DNA from: Bacillota bacterium
GTDB lineage: Bacteria > Bacillota > Clostridia > Christensenellales > CAG-138
Assembly (NCBI GenBank): GCA_023455425.1
Contig: JAEYCM010000029.1
Location: 1-64,000 of the forward strand
Length of the DNA: 64,000 nucleotides
Direction of reading: 5' to 3'
The number at the start of each line of letters is the position of its first letter. The stretch's first letter is position 1. Shown piece by piece: positions 23,681 to 32,754 of this stretch. The notes below the pieces were generated by a model. The model saw only the letters and a program-made list of their open reading frames with translations. It did not search any database and was not told where the DNA came from. The position numbers and the translations under genes are program-made.

Positions 23681-24709
23681 TCAATCGTTTTCCGAGATAT
23701 CCATAACCACTTTCATCTGCTGGGAAGCATTTTCTACGCTCTTGGCAAAGCCGTCCACAACGTCTCGCAGGGCAAAGCGGCTTGTAATGATCCCTTCGGC
23801 GTTTATGCTGCCGTCTTTGAGGAATGCGATGGCATCCGCAAAATCCTGCCGCACGTACATCATATGGCCGATCAGATTGACTTCCCGGCGCTGCAGCAAG
23901 GGAACTTCGAGCTGCATGGGGTCCTTGTAGTTGCCTGTTATGATGATATCGGAACTGGGGCGCGCCGCTGCGAGGCAGCTTGAGAAGCTGGATGCGGTAG
24001 CGGCCGCGTCAATGATGATATCCGCCTTTTTAGGTCCGAACGCCTGCAATATGGCGTCCGGCAGCGGTACCGCCTTGGTGTTTACCGCCTTTTCGATGCC
24101 GCAGCGCCTGGCCAAGTCCAGCCTTGCGTCCATTATATCTGTGATGAGCACATCGCCCGCGCCAAGCGCCCGGGCAGATTGCGCAATCAAATTGCCTATG
24201 GTCCCCGCGCCGATCACCGCGATGTTGGCGTTTTTGTAATTGCCGCGTTTCACGGCCCCCACTCCCACAGCCAGCGGTTCCACCAGTGCAATCAGGTCCA
24301 GGTCCATGTCGGGCGGGCAAAGATGCAGGTATTGTGCGTCCACCGCTACAAATTCTGCAGCAAATCCGTCCATATGCACGCCCATCACCCTCAGGCTCTC
24401 GCACACGTTGAAACGCCCCATGGCGCAGGGCTGGCACGTGCCGCAGAACACCTGTGGCTCCACCGTGACCTTATCCCCTACCGAATATCCCTGTACCCTC
24501 GCCCCCACTTGCTGGACAATGGCACTGACTTCATGCCCCGGTACGACCGGATAGGTCATATATTTGTGGCGGCCATGGTACATCTGAACATCCGAACCGC
24601 ATACCCCTACGCGCGCCACCCGGAGCAACACCTGCTCCGGGGCAATCTGCGGCACGGGAACGTCCCGCAGTTCAAAGGTATAGGGTGCGGTCAAAACAGC
24701 TTGCTTCAT
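23681..24709 (-). CDS. Zinc-dependent medium-chain alcohol/polyol dehydrogenase
   Basis: This is a 342-residue MDR dehydrogenase. The catalytic zinc site is in VGVCGSDVQMYHG and VVPGHEVSA, with the structural zinc cysteines in CGTCQPCAMGRFNVC. The cofactor loop is IAVIGAGTIGNLIAQSARAL. The closest pattern is the sorbitol/threonine dehydrogenase group. It oxidises a secondary alcohol of a polyol or sugar acid with NAD(P). ATG 24709 is seven bases after the transketolase stop, with GGAAAGTGAG upstream. A second paralogue at 26508 brackets the split transketolase, which suggests two sequential oxidations or a redox-balancing pair. Confidence 0.92.
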   Translation of the reverse strand: MKQAVLTAPYTFELRDVPVPQIAPEQVLLRVARVGVCGSDVQMYHGRHKYMTYPVVPGHEVSAIVQQVGARVQGYSVGDKVTVEPQVFCGTCQPCAMGRFNVCESLRVMGVHMDGFAAEFVAVDAQYLHLCPPDMDLDLIALVEPLAVGVGAVKRGNYKNANIAVIGAGTIGNLIAQSARALGAGDVLITDIMDARLDLARRCGIEKAVNTKAVPLPDAILQAFGPKKADIIIDAAATASSFSSCLAAARPSSDIIITGNYKDPMQLEVPLLQRREVNLIGHMMYVRQDFADAIAFLKDGSINAEGIITSRFALRDVVDGFAKSVENASQQMKVVMDISEND

Positions 24710-24716
24710 ACTTGTC

Positions 24717-25652
24717 TCACTTTCCATTGAGCGCCGACTCCACCGATTTGACGATGGCGGAGGCATCCAGGCAATACCGCTGCAGCAGGTCGCCATAAGG
24801 GCCGCATTCGGTGTGACGGTCGTTTGTCCCGATAAATCTCTGGGGCACGCTGCTTCCAGCGCTGCTGAGCACTTCCGCTACCGCCCCGCCAAGGCCGCCT
24901 ATCACGCTGTGCTCTTCGGCGGTCACGATCAGCCCGGTCTTTGCTGCACAATCGAGTATCAGTTCCCGGTCAATGGGCTTTATAGAGAACATATCCACCA
25001 CCCGGACTTCCACGCCCCTAAGGGAAAGCTCTTCGGCGGCCCGGAGCGCCTGCCCCACCATCACACCGCAGGCTATGATGGAAGCGTCAGTTCCTTCGCG
25101 CAGCACCATGCCCCTGCCGGGCGCAAACGCGGTACCGGGAGCGTAAACATCGGCGGTGGCGTCTCGGGAAAGGCGGATGTACATGGGCCCCTCGGTTTCT
25201 ATGGCATGCTTCGTCAGCCATTCGGTCTGCGCTTCATCCGCCGCCACAAACACCTGGAAGCCCGGCAGCGTGCGCATGATCGCGATATCCTCCAAAGAAT
25301 GGTGGCTGGGCCCGTCATAGGAATCGGATATGCCGCCATAGGCGCCCATGAATTTCATGTTTAGGCCGGAATAGGAGCCGAAAGCCCGCGCGCCTATCAG
25401 CCCGATAGACGCCAGGAACACCGCGAAGGTATTGATAAACGGGATTTTTCCGGTTGCGGCAAGGCCCGCCGCCACGCCCACCATATTTGCTTCCGCTATG
25501 CCCATATTGAAAAACCGGTCCGGGCATTCCTTGCCGAATATAGAGGATTTTGTGGAAGACGCGACATCGGCGTCCAACACCACCACATCAGCATTGTCTT
25601 TTCCGTACTTGAGAAGGCTCTCGCCGTATGCGTCCCGAATTGTTTTAGCCAT
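24717..25652 (-). CDS. Transketolase, C-terminal subunit
   Basis: This is 311 residues, starting at ATG 25652, inside the last codons of the N-terminal subunit gene (8-base overlap). MAKTIRDAYGESLLKYGKDN is followed by VVVLDADVASST, FFNMGIAEANMVGVAAGLAA (pyrimidine-binding glutamate), and GGISDSYDGPSHHSLEDIAI with the catalytic histidines. The C-terminal domain has SIIACGVMVGQALRAAEEL and TAEEHSVIGGLGGAVAEVL. It pairs with the product at 25645-26484 to form one thiamine-diphosphate enzyme. Split transketolases are common in specialised sugar pathways, for example apulose-phosphate or sulfo-sugar breakdown. Confidence 0.94.
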   Translation of the reverse strand: MAKTIRDAYGESLLKYGKDNADVVVLDADVASSTKSSIFGKECPDRFFNMGIAEANMVGVAAGLAATGKIPFINTFAVFLASIGLIGARAFGSYSGLNMKFMGAYGGISDSYDGPSHHSLEDIAIMRTLPGFQVFVAADEAQTEWLTKHAIETEGPMYIRLSRDATADVYAPGTAFAPGRGMVLREGTDASIIACGVMVGQALRAAEELSLRGVEVRVVDMFSIKPIDRELILDCAAKTGLIVTAEEHSVIGGLGGAVAEVLSSAGSSVPQRFIGTNDRHTECGPYGDLLQRYCLDASAIVKSVESALNGK

Positions 25653-26484
25653 GCTGCACTCCTCCCAGCTCCGCCATTGCTGCGGCATATTCTTCGTTGC
25701 TAATGGGCTTGCCATGCCAAATGTTTTTGCCTTCCATAAAGGAAATGCCCTTGCCCTTTACGGTTTTCGCCAGTATGACCGTTGGTTTTCCCTTTACTTG
25801 CTTTGCCTGGTCGATGCTTTGTGCCAGGTCCGCCACGTCGTGGCCGTCGCAATGCAGCACCGCAAAGCCGAATGCCGCGAATTTTGCCGCTAGATCGCCC
25901 ATGGGCATAATATCCTCGCATGTGCCGTCGAGCTGCACGCCGTTGTGATCCACAATCACCACCAGGTTGTCAAGAGAGAATTTGGCTGCGCTCATGGCTG
26001 CCTCCCACACGGTACCCTCGTTGAGTTCACCATCGCCCATCACTGCGTATACAGTGGAAGGACTGCCCGAAAGCCGCGTCCCCAGCGCCATGCCTACCGA
26101 CGCCGACAGCCCGATGCCAAGCGGTCCTGTGGAAAGCTCCACCCCCGGCGTCTCCGCGGAGCAGGGGTGGCCCTGCAGGCGGGAATCGATCTGGCGCAGC
26201 GTGCGCATTTCCTCAACCGGGAAGAAGCCCTTCTCCGCCAGCACGCGGTACAGCATGGGGGCCGCGTGGCCCTTGGTCAATACGATGCGGTCCCGCGCTT
26301 CCCAGCAGGGGTTCGACGGATCGACCGAAGCCTTTTCAAAATACAGAACCGTTAGAATTTCGCATACCGATAGCGACCCTCCCGGATGTCCGGTTTGGAT
26401 ACGGTACAAAAGCTCCACCAAATCCGTGCGGAATTTCTTGCACAAGGCGTTCAATTGCTCAATTTTATCAGGTGACAAGCTCAT
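25645..26484 (-). CDS. Transketolase, N-terminal subunit
   Basis: This 279-residue protein starts at ATG 26484 with GGAGG eight bases upstream. It shows the thiamine-diphosphate and Mg site VYAVMGDGELNEGTVWEAAM, then DNLVVIVDHNGVQLDG, with RIQTGHPGGSLSVCEILTVL and KGHAAPMLYRVLAEKGF near the N-terminus. It transfers a two-carbon ketol unit from a ketose to an aldose acceptor. It sits between two zinc dehydrogenase genes, with no sugar kinase or aldolase gene in the operon. The ketose donor may therefore be unphosphorylated, or phosphorylated by an enzyme encoded elsewhere. Confidence 0.94.
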   Translation of the reverse strand: MSLSPDKIEQLNALCKKFRTDLVELLYRIQTGHPGGSLSVCEILTVLYFEKASVDPSNPCWEARDRIVLTKGHAAPMLYRVLAEKGFFPVEEMRTLRQIDSRLQGHPCSAETPGVELSTGPLGIGLSASVGMALGTRLSGSPSTVYAVMGDGELNEGTVWEAAMSAAKFSLDNLVVIVDHNGVQLDGTCEDIMPMGDLAAKFAAFGFAVLHCDGHDVADLAQSIDQAKQVKGKPTVILAKTVKGKGISFMEGKNIWHGKPISNEEYAAAMAELGGVQHG

Positions 26485-26507
26485 ATTGTCATCCTCCCTT
26501 CTTCTCT

Positions 26508-27560
26508 CTATCCCTTTGCCCCGGCGCCTTCAGGTATCAGGAAAAATTTACAGCCTTCCTTGCTTTCGAACCGGCGGAACGCTTCCTCCCATTGGGAAAT
26601 GGGCAAACACACATCCGCCAGGGGTTCCAGGATTACCTTCTTTTCTTCCATCAGCTTTAGCGCGCGCCTCCAGCTATGATTGCGGGAGCCAAGCGAGCCG
26701 GAAAAATGCAGTTCCTTATAGCAAACCTTTTCAATATCGAACGGGATTACCTTCCCCGGCAAGCCGATCTGGGTAAACCAGCCCCTCTTTTTAATGAGCC
26801 GCAGCGCCATATCGATGCCGGGTGCGGCACCGGAGCATTCCAGCACCACATCCGCGCCATATCCTTGGGACAGACCCATGATCACTTCCTCAAGGTTCTG
26901 CCGCTCCAGATTGACCACATGGTCCGCCCCAAGCTGCTTAGCCAATTCAAGACGGGCCGCATCCCGTTCCATGCCGCTGACCACCACTTTTGCGCCGTGG
27001 GCGCGGGCCACCTGCATGGCCATGAGCCCAATCGCCCCAGGGCCGGATACCAGTACCAGGTCCCCCGGTACAATGCGGCACAGATCATAAACGGCGTGGC
27101 ATACGCAGGCCAAAGGCTCCGTCATGGCCGCGGCGGTATCGGATACCGAATCCGGTATTTTATGCACCCGTCCGGCAGGCACCACGGTATAATCGGTAAA
27201 TACGCCGTTATACCAATAGCCGAGGGTCTTGCGACTTACGCAAAGGTTATAATATCCCTCGCGGCAGAAATCGCATATGCCGCAATAGTCGTAGGCTGTT
27301 TCCGATACGACGCGATCACCCGGGGCAAAGCCCGTAACGCCCTCTCCCACTTCGGCTACCACGCCTGAAAACTCGTGTCCCGTCGTTACGGGAGGCCGTA
27401 CCGGAATGGCGATATCGCTGTGGTAGATATGCAGGTCCGAGCCGCATATGCCCGCCATGTGCACCTGAATCTTGATTTGACCGGGACCTGCCGAGGGCTC
27501 GGGAACATCCCGGATCTCCATATTCCCAGGGCCAGCGTCGTACTTTACTAATGCTTTCAT
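26508..27560 (-). CDS. Zinc-dependent medium-chain alcohol/polyol dehydrogenase
   Basis: This is a 350-residue MDR dehydrogenase starting at ATG 27560 behind GGAGG. Visible motifs are MAGICGSDLHIYHS, PVTTGHEFSGVV, the structural zinc segment CGICDFCREGYYNLC, AMTEPLACVCHAVYD and the cofactor loop VLVSGPGAIGLMAMQVARAH. It is of the threonine/sorbitol dehydrogenase type, as is the enzyme at 23681, though the two are only moderately similar. It is the first enzyme gene after the transporter (15 bases after livF), so it is a good candidate for the first oxidation of the imported substrate. Confidence 0.92.
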   Translation of the reverse strand: MKALVKYDAGPGNMEIRDVPEPSAGPGQIKIQVHMAGICGSDLHIYHSDIAIPVRPPVTTGHEFSGVVAEVGEGVTGFAPGDRVVSETAYDYCGICDFCREGYYNLCVSRKTLGYWYNGVFTDYTVVPAGRVHKIPDSVSDTAAAMTEPLACVCHAVYDLCRIVPGDLVLVSGPGAIGLMAMQVARAHGAKVVVSGMERDAARLELAKQLGADHVVNLERQNLEEVIMGLSQGYGADVVLECSGAAPGIDMALRLIKKRGWFTQIGLPGKVIPFDIEKVCYKELHFSGSLGSRNHSWRRALKLMEEKKVILEPLADVCLPISQWEEAFRRFESKEGCKFFLIPEGAGAKG

Positions 27561-27575
27561 GTTATTCCTCCCGCA

Positions 27576-28313
27576 TTAATTACAATTCCTGCCCGAAGCC
27601 ATCTTCCCAAGATATGCCTGTACCACGCGGGGATCGTTTTTAAGTTCGGCTGATGGCCCCTCTAAAAACACCTTTCCGCTGTCGATGATATAGGCATAGT
27701 CGGAGATTTCAAACGCCAGGCGCGCGTTCTGTTCCACCAGCAGTACAGGAATACCCAGTTTGTTGATTTGGACGATCTTTTCAAAAAGCTCGGCCACCAC
27801 CAGGGGCGCAAGGCCCATGGAAGGTTCATCCAGCATCAGAATCTTGGGATGCGCCATAATACCGCGGCCGATGGCGAGCATCTGCTGCTCCCCGCCTGAA
27901 AGGCTCCACCCCAGCTGCTCCTTCCGCTTCTTCAGGTGCGGAAACAGCGTATAAACTTCCTCGAGCTCCTTATCATAAGGCTTGCGGCCAAAGAAGCCGT
28001 GCCAGTTGATAGTGCCGGTTTCCAGGTTGTCATGCACCGTCAGGCCCGGGAAAATATGGCGCCCCTCCGGAACATGGATGATCCCCTGCCGGGCGATGTG
28101 GTTGGCATTTTTATCGATCAGCTCCCCGCAGTGCTCCGCCTGGATGGAGCCGGTGCGCCGGATCACGCCCGATATGGCTTTTAACAGCGTTGTTTTGCCC
28201 GCGCCGTTGGAGCCTATGAGGCAAGTGATGCTTCCCGATTTCACGCGCATGTTGATCCCTTTGAGGGCTTCGATCGGGCCGTAATAGGCGTGCAGGTTTT
28301 TGATCTCAAGCAT
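27576..28313 (-). CDS. Branched-chain-amino-acid-type ABC transporter ATPase (LivF family)
   Basis: This 245-residue ATPase has GSNGAGKTTLLKAISG, the signature WSLSGGEQQMLAIGRGIMA and ILMLDEPSMGLAPLVV, the LivF consensus, and VLLVEQNARLAFEI after the H-loop. It overlaps livG by eight bases. With LivG it powers the two permeases encoded upstream. In this operon the cargo is more likely a polyol or sugar acid than an amino acid, because all following genes encode carbohydrate enzymes. Confidence 0.93.
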   Translation of the reverse strand: MLEIKNLHAYYGPIEALKGINMRVKSGSITCLIGSNGAGKTTLLKAISGVIRRTGSIQAEHCGELIDKNANHIARQGIIHVPEGRHIFPGLTVHDNLETGTINWHGFFGRKPYDKELEEVYTLFPHLKKRKEQLGWSLSGGEQQMLAIGRGIMAHPKILMLDEPSMGLAPLVVAELFEKIVQINKLGIPVLLVEQNARLAFEISDYAYIIDSGKVFLEGPSAELKNDPRVVQAYLGKMASGRNCN

Positions 28314-29067
28314 GCTCCAAATTCCTCCCCAAGTACGCTTCTATCACCGCGTCGTTGCTGGACACGCATTCGGGATCGCCGTTACAGATCACTTTCCCAA
28401 AGTTGATGACCACAATGTTTTCGCAGATATTCATGATCATATCCATGGAATGCTCGATCAGAAGCACGCCTATACCCTTGTCCCTGGCCGCATGGTTCAA
28501 AAGCGCCATCACGTCGTCGATCTCCTTGTTGTTCAGGCCCGCCGCGGGTTCATCCACCAGCATGATTTTCGGGTGGGACAGCATGCTGCGCACGATTTCG
28601 AGCTGCTTGCGCTGGCCGTAGGCCAGGGCGTTGATATCGTCCTCCAGGTCAAAGGTAAAGTCCAGATAGCGCATCGCGTCTTTGAGCTCTTCTTCAAAAT
28701 TGGCGCCCTTTTTCCCGAAATAGCTTTTGAGGTACCCCATCTGGTTGTTAAGGTCGGTTCCCAGCAAAAGATTGTCGCGGATGTTGGAGCGCTGTAAAAA
28801 CCTGGGCGTCTGGAACGTGCGCCCAATACCCATGCGGGCACGCGCATGGGAGGGGTAGGCGGTGATATCCTGTTCATCAAAAAATATGCTCCCGGAGTCC
28901 GGCGTGTAGATGCCGCTGATGAGATTCATAAGCGTGCTTTTGCCCGCCCCGTTGGGGCCGATCAGTCCGTGGATCTGTGCCGGCATGACCTGGAAGGTAA
29001 TCTCGTCGGCGGCTATGACGCCGCCAAAGCGCTTGCATACTTTGTCCAGCCTCAATATCGGGTTCAT
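28306..29067 (-). CDS. Branched-chain-amino-acid-type ABC transporter ATPase (LivG family)
   Basis: This 253-residue ATPase shows GPNGAGKSTLMNLISGIYTP, GIGRTFQTPRFLQRSNI, ALAYGQRKQLEIVRSMLSHP, MLVDEPAAGLNNKE and LLIEHSMDMIM, all LivG hallmarks. Start and the livM stop overlap as ATGA. It forms the second nucleotide-binding subunit of the importer. Confidence 0.94.
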   Translation of the reverse strand: MNPILRLDKVCKRFGGVIAADEITFQVMPAQIHGLIGPNGAGKSTLMNLISGIYTPDSGSIFFDEQDITAYPSHARARMGIGRTFQTPRFLQRSNIRDNLLLGTDLNNQMGYLKSYFGKKGANFEEELKDAMRYLDFTFDLEDDINALAYGQRKQLEIVRSMLSHPKIMLVDEPAAGLNNKEIDDVMALLNHAARDKGIGVLLIEHSMDMIMNICENIVVINFGKVICNGDPECVSSNDAVIEAYLGRNLEHA

Positions 29068-30089
29068 ACGCTTCCCTCCTTTTTATCGGTGGACAAGACG
29101 GCAGCCGCCTGTTTCTTTGCCCTTTTGCGCCTGAGCGCCTTGAGCAGTTTTGTGGCGAGCCCCGCGAGGCCGTCAGGCATAAACACCATAAGCAGTATCA
29201 CACCCACGCCATAGATGAGCTGCAGGTAGCTCTGCATAAAGCGCAGCCATTCCGGCAGCATGGTGACCAGCAGCGAGCCGACGAATATGCCCACCGTGTT
29301 ATTCACGCCGCCCAACATTGCCATAATGATATAGGAAGTCGCCCGTTCGAAGTTGAACATATCCGAAGACACAAACTGGCTGTGCATCGCGTACAGGGAG
29401 CCCGCCAGGGCCGCCAATACGCCCGCAATGGTAAAGGCGATCACCTTTGTCATATACACGTTGATGCCAAGTGTCTGCGCCGCGATCTCGTTGTCACGTA
29501 TGGCGGAGAGGGAGCGGCCCAGCTGGGTGCGGCGGATGCGTTCCACCAACAATGCTACCGCGACCACAAAGCCTACGAGTATAAAAAACCATTGGTTGTA
29601 ATTCTGCGGCGACCAACCGAACAGCCGCAACGTGGATATGCCGGATATGCCGTCCGGCCCGCCGAACAGGGGCTTATAGCTCAGGTAGAACGACCACGCC
29701 ACCTGCACCAGACCGATGGTCGCAAACGTGAAATAGGTCCCGCGCAATCTGAGCAGTATCATCCCTACCAGGAAGGCCACGGCGCCGCCGATCAAAAGAG
29801 ATATTAAAAGCGCCGCCATGGGTTCCATCCAGAATCCCATGCGTCCGGAGCATAGATTTGCGGTGGTATAGGCGCCAAGCCCCATAAAGGCCACCGCTGC
29901 AAACGTAAGCTGGCCGCCCATGCCAAGCATTACGGAAAGCCCATAAGCGGCGATCGCGTATATCAGGGAAAGGTTCAAAACCATCATGGAATACCCTTCG
30001 TTGCTCAGCGGCGCGATGGTGCAAAAAGCAATGCCGATAAGAAGCAAAATAAGGATGTTTGGTTTCAACTTGAGCGTTCTTTTTTTCAT
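29064..30089 (-). CDS. Branched-chain-amino-acid-type ABC transporter permease (LivM family)
   Basis: This 341-residue permease starts at ATG 30089 (GAGG nine bases upstream) and has about nine hydrophobic segments. The family marks are YGLSVMLGMGGQLTFAAVAFM, RLRGTYFTFATIGLVQV, RDNEIAAQTLGINVYMTKV and MLGGVNNTVGIFVGSL. It pairs with the LivH-type protein at 30101 to make the membrane channel. Confidence 0.93.
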   Translation of the reverse strand: MKKRTLKLKPNILILLLIGIAFCTIAPLSNEGYSMMVLNLSLIYAIAAYGLSVMLGMGGQLTFAAVAFMGLGAYTTANLCSGRMGFWMEPMAALLISLLIGGAVAFLVGMILLRLRGTYFTFATIGLVQVAWSFYLSYKPLFGGPDGISGISTLRLFGWSPQNYNQWFFILVGFVVAVALLVERIRRTQLGRSLSAIRDNEIAAQTLGINVYMTKVIAFTIAGVLAALAGSLYAMHSQFVSSDMFNFERATSYIIMAMLGGVNNTVGIFVGSLLVTMLPEWLRFMQSYLQLIYGVGVILLMVFMPDGLAGLATKLLKALRRKRAKKQAAAVLSTDKKEGSV

Positions 30090-30100
30090 ATGGACACACC

Positions 30101-30997
30101 TCACGCTTTATCCGCAATCTTTTCGCCAAACAGCCCTTGGGGCCGCACGAGCAAAAAGGCGATGAGCACCAGAAACACCACGGCGTCCTTGTACTGGGAA
30201 AATTGGATGGTGCTGTAGGACTCCACCAAGCCGATGATGATGGATCCCAGAATAGCCCCCTTGATGTTGCCGAACCCGCCGATGACCACGCCCGCGAAAG
30301 CGCGTAATTGCAGCGAGCCCAAGGTATTGCTTACCATAAAGATGGGTGAGATCATGTAACCGCCGACCGATGCAAGTATCACCACGATGATATAGGTCGC
30401 GAGCGTCGTGATGATCGTGGGGATACCCAAAAGCTCCGCCGCGTATTTATCCTGCGCGGCAGCCTGCATCATGCGGCCTGCATACAGCTTCTCAAACAAT
30501 ATGAACACCAGCGCGATGAGCACGATACCCACGATGATCGTAAGTACGAATTGCCATTGCAGCGATATGGAGCCGATACGGAGCACCGCGGCTTTCCCTG
30601 TTGTGAGGTTTCTCATCAGCGGCGGCATTGAACGGGGCAGGCTGCCCCAGATGAGCGTGGCGACTTCCTTTAGCACCATGGCAGCACCCATCGTGGAAAT
30701 GACGGTCGCCGCCGGATAAGTCGCGTTTCGAAGCGGCCAGTATACCGTAAACATAAATATCGTGCCGATGAGCGCAAATGAAACCATTGCCAGCGGAATC
30801 ATCAGGTATAACGGCAGCTTCAGGTCCACGACCAGCCAGCAGGTCGCAAACGCGCCGAACATTAAGAGATCGCCCTGGGCAAAATTCATAACGCCGATTG
30901 CACGTATGAGCAAAATCAAGCCCATCGCCATCAGGGCGTATATCATCCCCATGGCAACACCGTTAACGCCAAGGGAAATTATCGTATTCACATTCAT
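30101..30997 (-). CDS. Branched-chain-amino-acid-type ABC transporter permease (LivH family)
   Basis: This is a 298-residue permease. ATG 30997 is chosen because GAGG precedes it by seven bases and the protein then starts directly with the first membrane helix. Signatures are IRAIGVMNFAQGDLLMFGAF, GRMMQAAAQDKYAAELLGIP and LRAFAGVVIGGFGNIKGAILG. It follows the binding-protein gene after a 234-base structured gap and precedes livM by eleven bases. Confidence 0.93.
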   Translation of the reverse strand: MNVNTIISLGVNGVAMGMIYALMAMGLILLIRAIGVMNFAQGDLLMFGAFATCWLVVDLKLPLYLMIPLAMVSFALIGTIFMFTVYWPLRNATYPAATVISTMGAAMVLKEVATLIWGSLPRSMPPLMRNLTTGKAAVLRIGSISLQWQFVLTIIVGIVLIALVFILFEKLYAGRMMQAAAQDKYAAELLGIPTIITTLATYIIVVILASVGGYMISPIFMVSNTLGSLQLRAFAGVVIGGFGNIKGAILGSIIIGLVESYSTIQFSQYKDAVVFLVLIAFLLVRPQGLFGEKIADKA

Positions 30998-31063
30998 ATT
31001 TCTACCTCGTCTATGATTTCCCCGAATAGTTCTATCCAAAGGAAACGGATTTTCGTGAGGCGC

Positions 31064-31211
31064 ATGCCGGGAAGCTTCCGCGGCGACCGCTGCCGCCCCG
31101 CGGCTGCCCGGAACTCTTCCTCAGCTAAGGCAGCCCGGCATTTGAAAGGTATGCCCGGCGGTTCCGGACCTTGATCTCCTTTTTAAGAAGTTCGCAGCCA
31201 GAACCGCCGGG
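31064..31211 (-). other. Structured gap downstream of the liv-type binding-protein gene
   Basis: Two GC-rich stems are visible: ATGCCGGG (31064-31071) with CCCGGCAT (31134-31141), and CCCGGCGGTTC (31154-31164) with GAACCGCCGGG (31201-31211). The loop of the second contains AAAAAGGAGATC. No U-tract follows, so the operon probably continues. The structure may raise the level of binding protein relative to the permeases. Confidence 0.6.
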
Positions 31212-31231
31212 AAGTTTTCCTATACTTTTCT

Positions 31232-32470
31232 TTAGCGGGTGGTCACGGTATCAAGCATGGTGGCTTTTCCGTCCACATTCAGCGTAAGGAACTGGCTCGA
31301 GCTGAAGCAGCGGTTCGGGGAATAATAGTAGGTGGACATCGCGCCTTTATAGCCGTCGATTTTCTCCAGCGCGCTGTTGATGGCCGCTTTGTCTTCAGTG
31401 GTGCCCGCAAGTTCACAGGCCTGCTTGAAGAGCATGATGGAGTCGTAGGCCGTTACGGCGGGCATATCGGAGTCCGCGCCGTAAGAGAGACGATAAGCTT
31501 GTGCAAAAGTTTTCCCTTCGGGCGTTGCTACCTCGACCGTCCAATCCGCAACAGCGTACCAGCCGTTGGCGGTTGCGCCGGCGTTTTCACGGCAGACAGC
31601 GGAAGCCCAGGAGGAGGAACCCAGCAAGGGGATATCAAGCCCTGCCGCGTCCACCTGCTGGCAGATGATGGCGGCAGGCATCTGGTGGCCGATCGCGATC
31701 AACCCGTCGGCGTCGGAATTTTGAATCTGGGTGATGATGGGCGCGAAGTTTTTCTCATCCACCACGAAGCCAAACTGCTTTTCGGCGGGAACGGTAATGC
31801 CAAGTTCCTCAAGGGAAGCGACAGTTTGGGCGCGCAGGCCTTCTCCAAAGCTCTCCGTGGAATACAGAATAGCAGGGTTTTTCATCTCCAGGTTTTCAGT
31901 GGCCGCTTTTGCGAGCAGCAGGCCTGATTTATCGTCTGTCATGCGGGCCTGCCAAATGTACGGATTGTTTTCCTTGGGGATATTGGCCGAGGAACCGCCG
32001 GCAAACATGGTGATCTTTTTCTCCAGCACGTTCGGCGAGGCCGCGATGCAGTTGGAGGAATACGTCGATCCAAAGAACGCCACTACTTCGTCATAGTTCA
32101 TGATCTTGACCATAGCGTTTACCGAGGACTGCAGGTTATCCACCTCGTCTTCAAACACCAGGACCAATTCCTTACCCAGGATGCCGCCGTTTGCATTGAT
32201 ATGCTGTGCCGCCAGGTTGGCACCGTTTACGACATATTCGCCAACCATTTTGTTCGTTCCGGTAATGGGGGCGACTACACCGAATGTAACGGTACCCTCC
32301 AAGGCTGCGGGTTCACCTTCCGGAGCTGCGGGTTCAGCGGTGGTTACGGGCGCGGGTGTGGACTCCGAGGGGGGAGTGGTTACGTTGGCCGCCGGCGGGG
32401 TGGTGGAGCATGCCGTTGCAAACAGCATCACCACAGCAAGGAAACATATGCCCAATTTTAACCTCTTCAT
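31232..32470 (-). CDS. Liv-type ABC transporter substrate-binding lipoprotein
   Basis: This is a 412-residue lipoprotein. ATG 32470 has AGGGAG upstream and gives a proper signal peptide MKRLKLGICFLAVVMLFATA with lipobox Cys; the longer frame does not. A Thr/Pro/Ala linker precedes the type I binding fold (Peripla_BP_6): TFGVVAPITGTNKMVGEYVV, NANGGILGKELVLVFEDEVD, VVAFFGSTYSSNCIAASPNV and SSWASAVC. LivK relatives bind amino acids, amides, urea and other small polar molecules. Here the ligand is inferred to be the substrate of the downstream dehydrogenases. It is the first gene of the operon, behind a consensus promoter. Confidence 0.92.
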   Translation of the reverse strand: MKRLKLGICFLAVVMLFATACSTTPPAANVTTPPSESTPAPVTTAEPAAPEGEPAALEGTVTFGVVAPITGTNKMVGEYVVNGANLAAQHINANGGILGKELVLVFEDEVDNLQSSVNAMVKIMNYDEVVAFFGSTYSSNCIAASPNVLEKKITMFAGGSSANIPKENNPYIWQARMTDDKSGLLLAKAATENLEMKNPAILYSTESFGEGLRAQTVASLEELGITVPAEKQFGFVVDEKNFAPIITQIQNSDADGLIAIGHQMPAAIICQQVDAAGLDIPLLGSSSWASAVCRENAGATANGWYAVADWTVEVATPEGKTFAQAYRLSYGADSDMPAVTAYDSIMLFKQACELAGTTEDKAAINSALEKIDGYKGAMSTYYYSPNRCFSSSQFLTLNVDGKATMLDTVTTR

Positions 32471-32604
32471 TTCTTTCTCCCTCTTTTCTGTTTTTTGGAA
32501 GCGTCCTTTTATCGTTTCCACTCCGCATGCCTTATTGGTCGCATGTGAAGCGTAAACTTCGTTGGCTTGATGCGCTTTAGAGAATTTCAAATTTCTTATA
32601 ATAC

Positions 32605-32618
32605 ATACTACGTGGGAT
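32605..32618 (+). promoter_or_regulatory. Operator-like site 3 of the liv/gntR region
   Basis: ATACTACGTGGGAT fits the pattern ATMCKACGTGNGAY shared with sites at 32726 and 32888 (those two read on the minus strand). It lies in the leader of the liv-type operon. Confidence 0.5.
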
Positions 32619-32725
32619 GTCTTTAAGGAAAAATAAAATTTACACAATTATGCCGATGTAAAGTTAAACCTGATTAAGACTTAATTGAAGAAATATTACT
32701 AATAATTAGAAGATTTCGATGCGAC

Positions 32726-32739
32726 GTCACACGTCGGAT
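32726..32739 (-). promoter_or_regulatory. Operator-like site 1, just downstream of the liv-type promoter
   Basis: On the minus strand ATCCGACGTGTGAC matches the shared pattern. It starts about 16 bases after the -10 box, where a bound repressor would block RNA polymerase. It also overlaps a palindrome CGACGT-CAC-ACGTCG (32722-32736). Confidence 0.65.
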
Positions 32740-32754
32740 TAATTTGATGGGCCT

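Noticed and set aside
31064..31211. Full intrinsic terminator splitting the liv-type operon
   Set aside because: The GC-rich stems are real but no U-run follows in the transcribed direction, and no second promoter was seen before livH.
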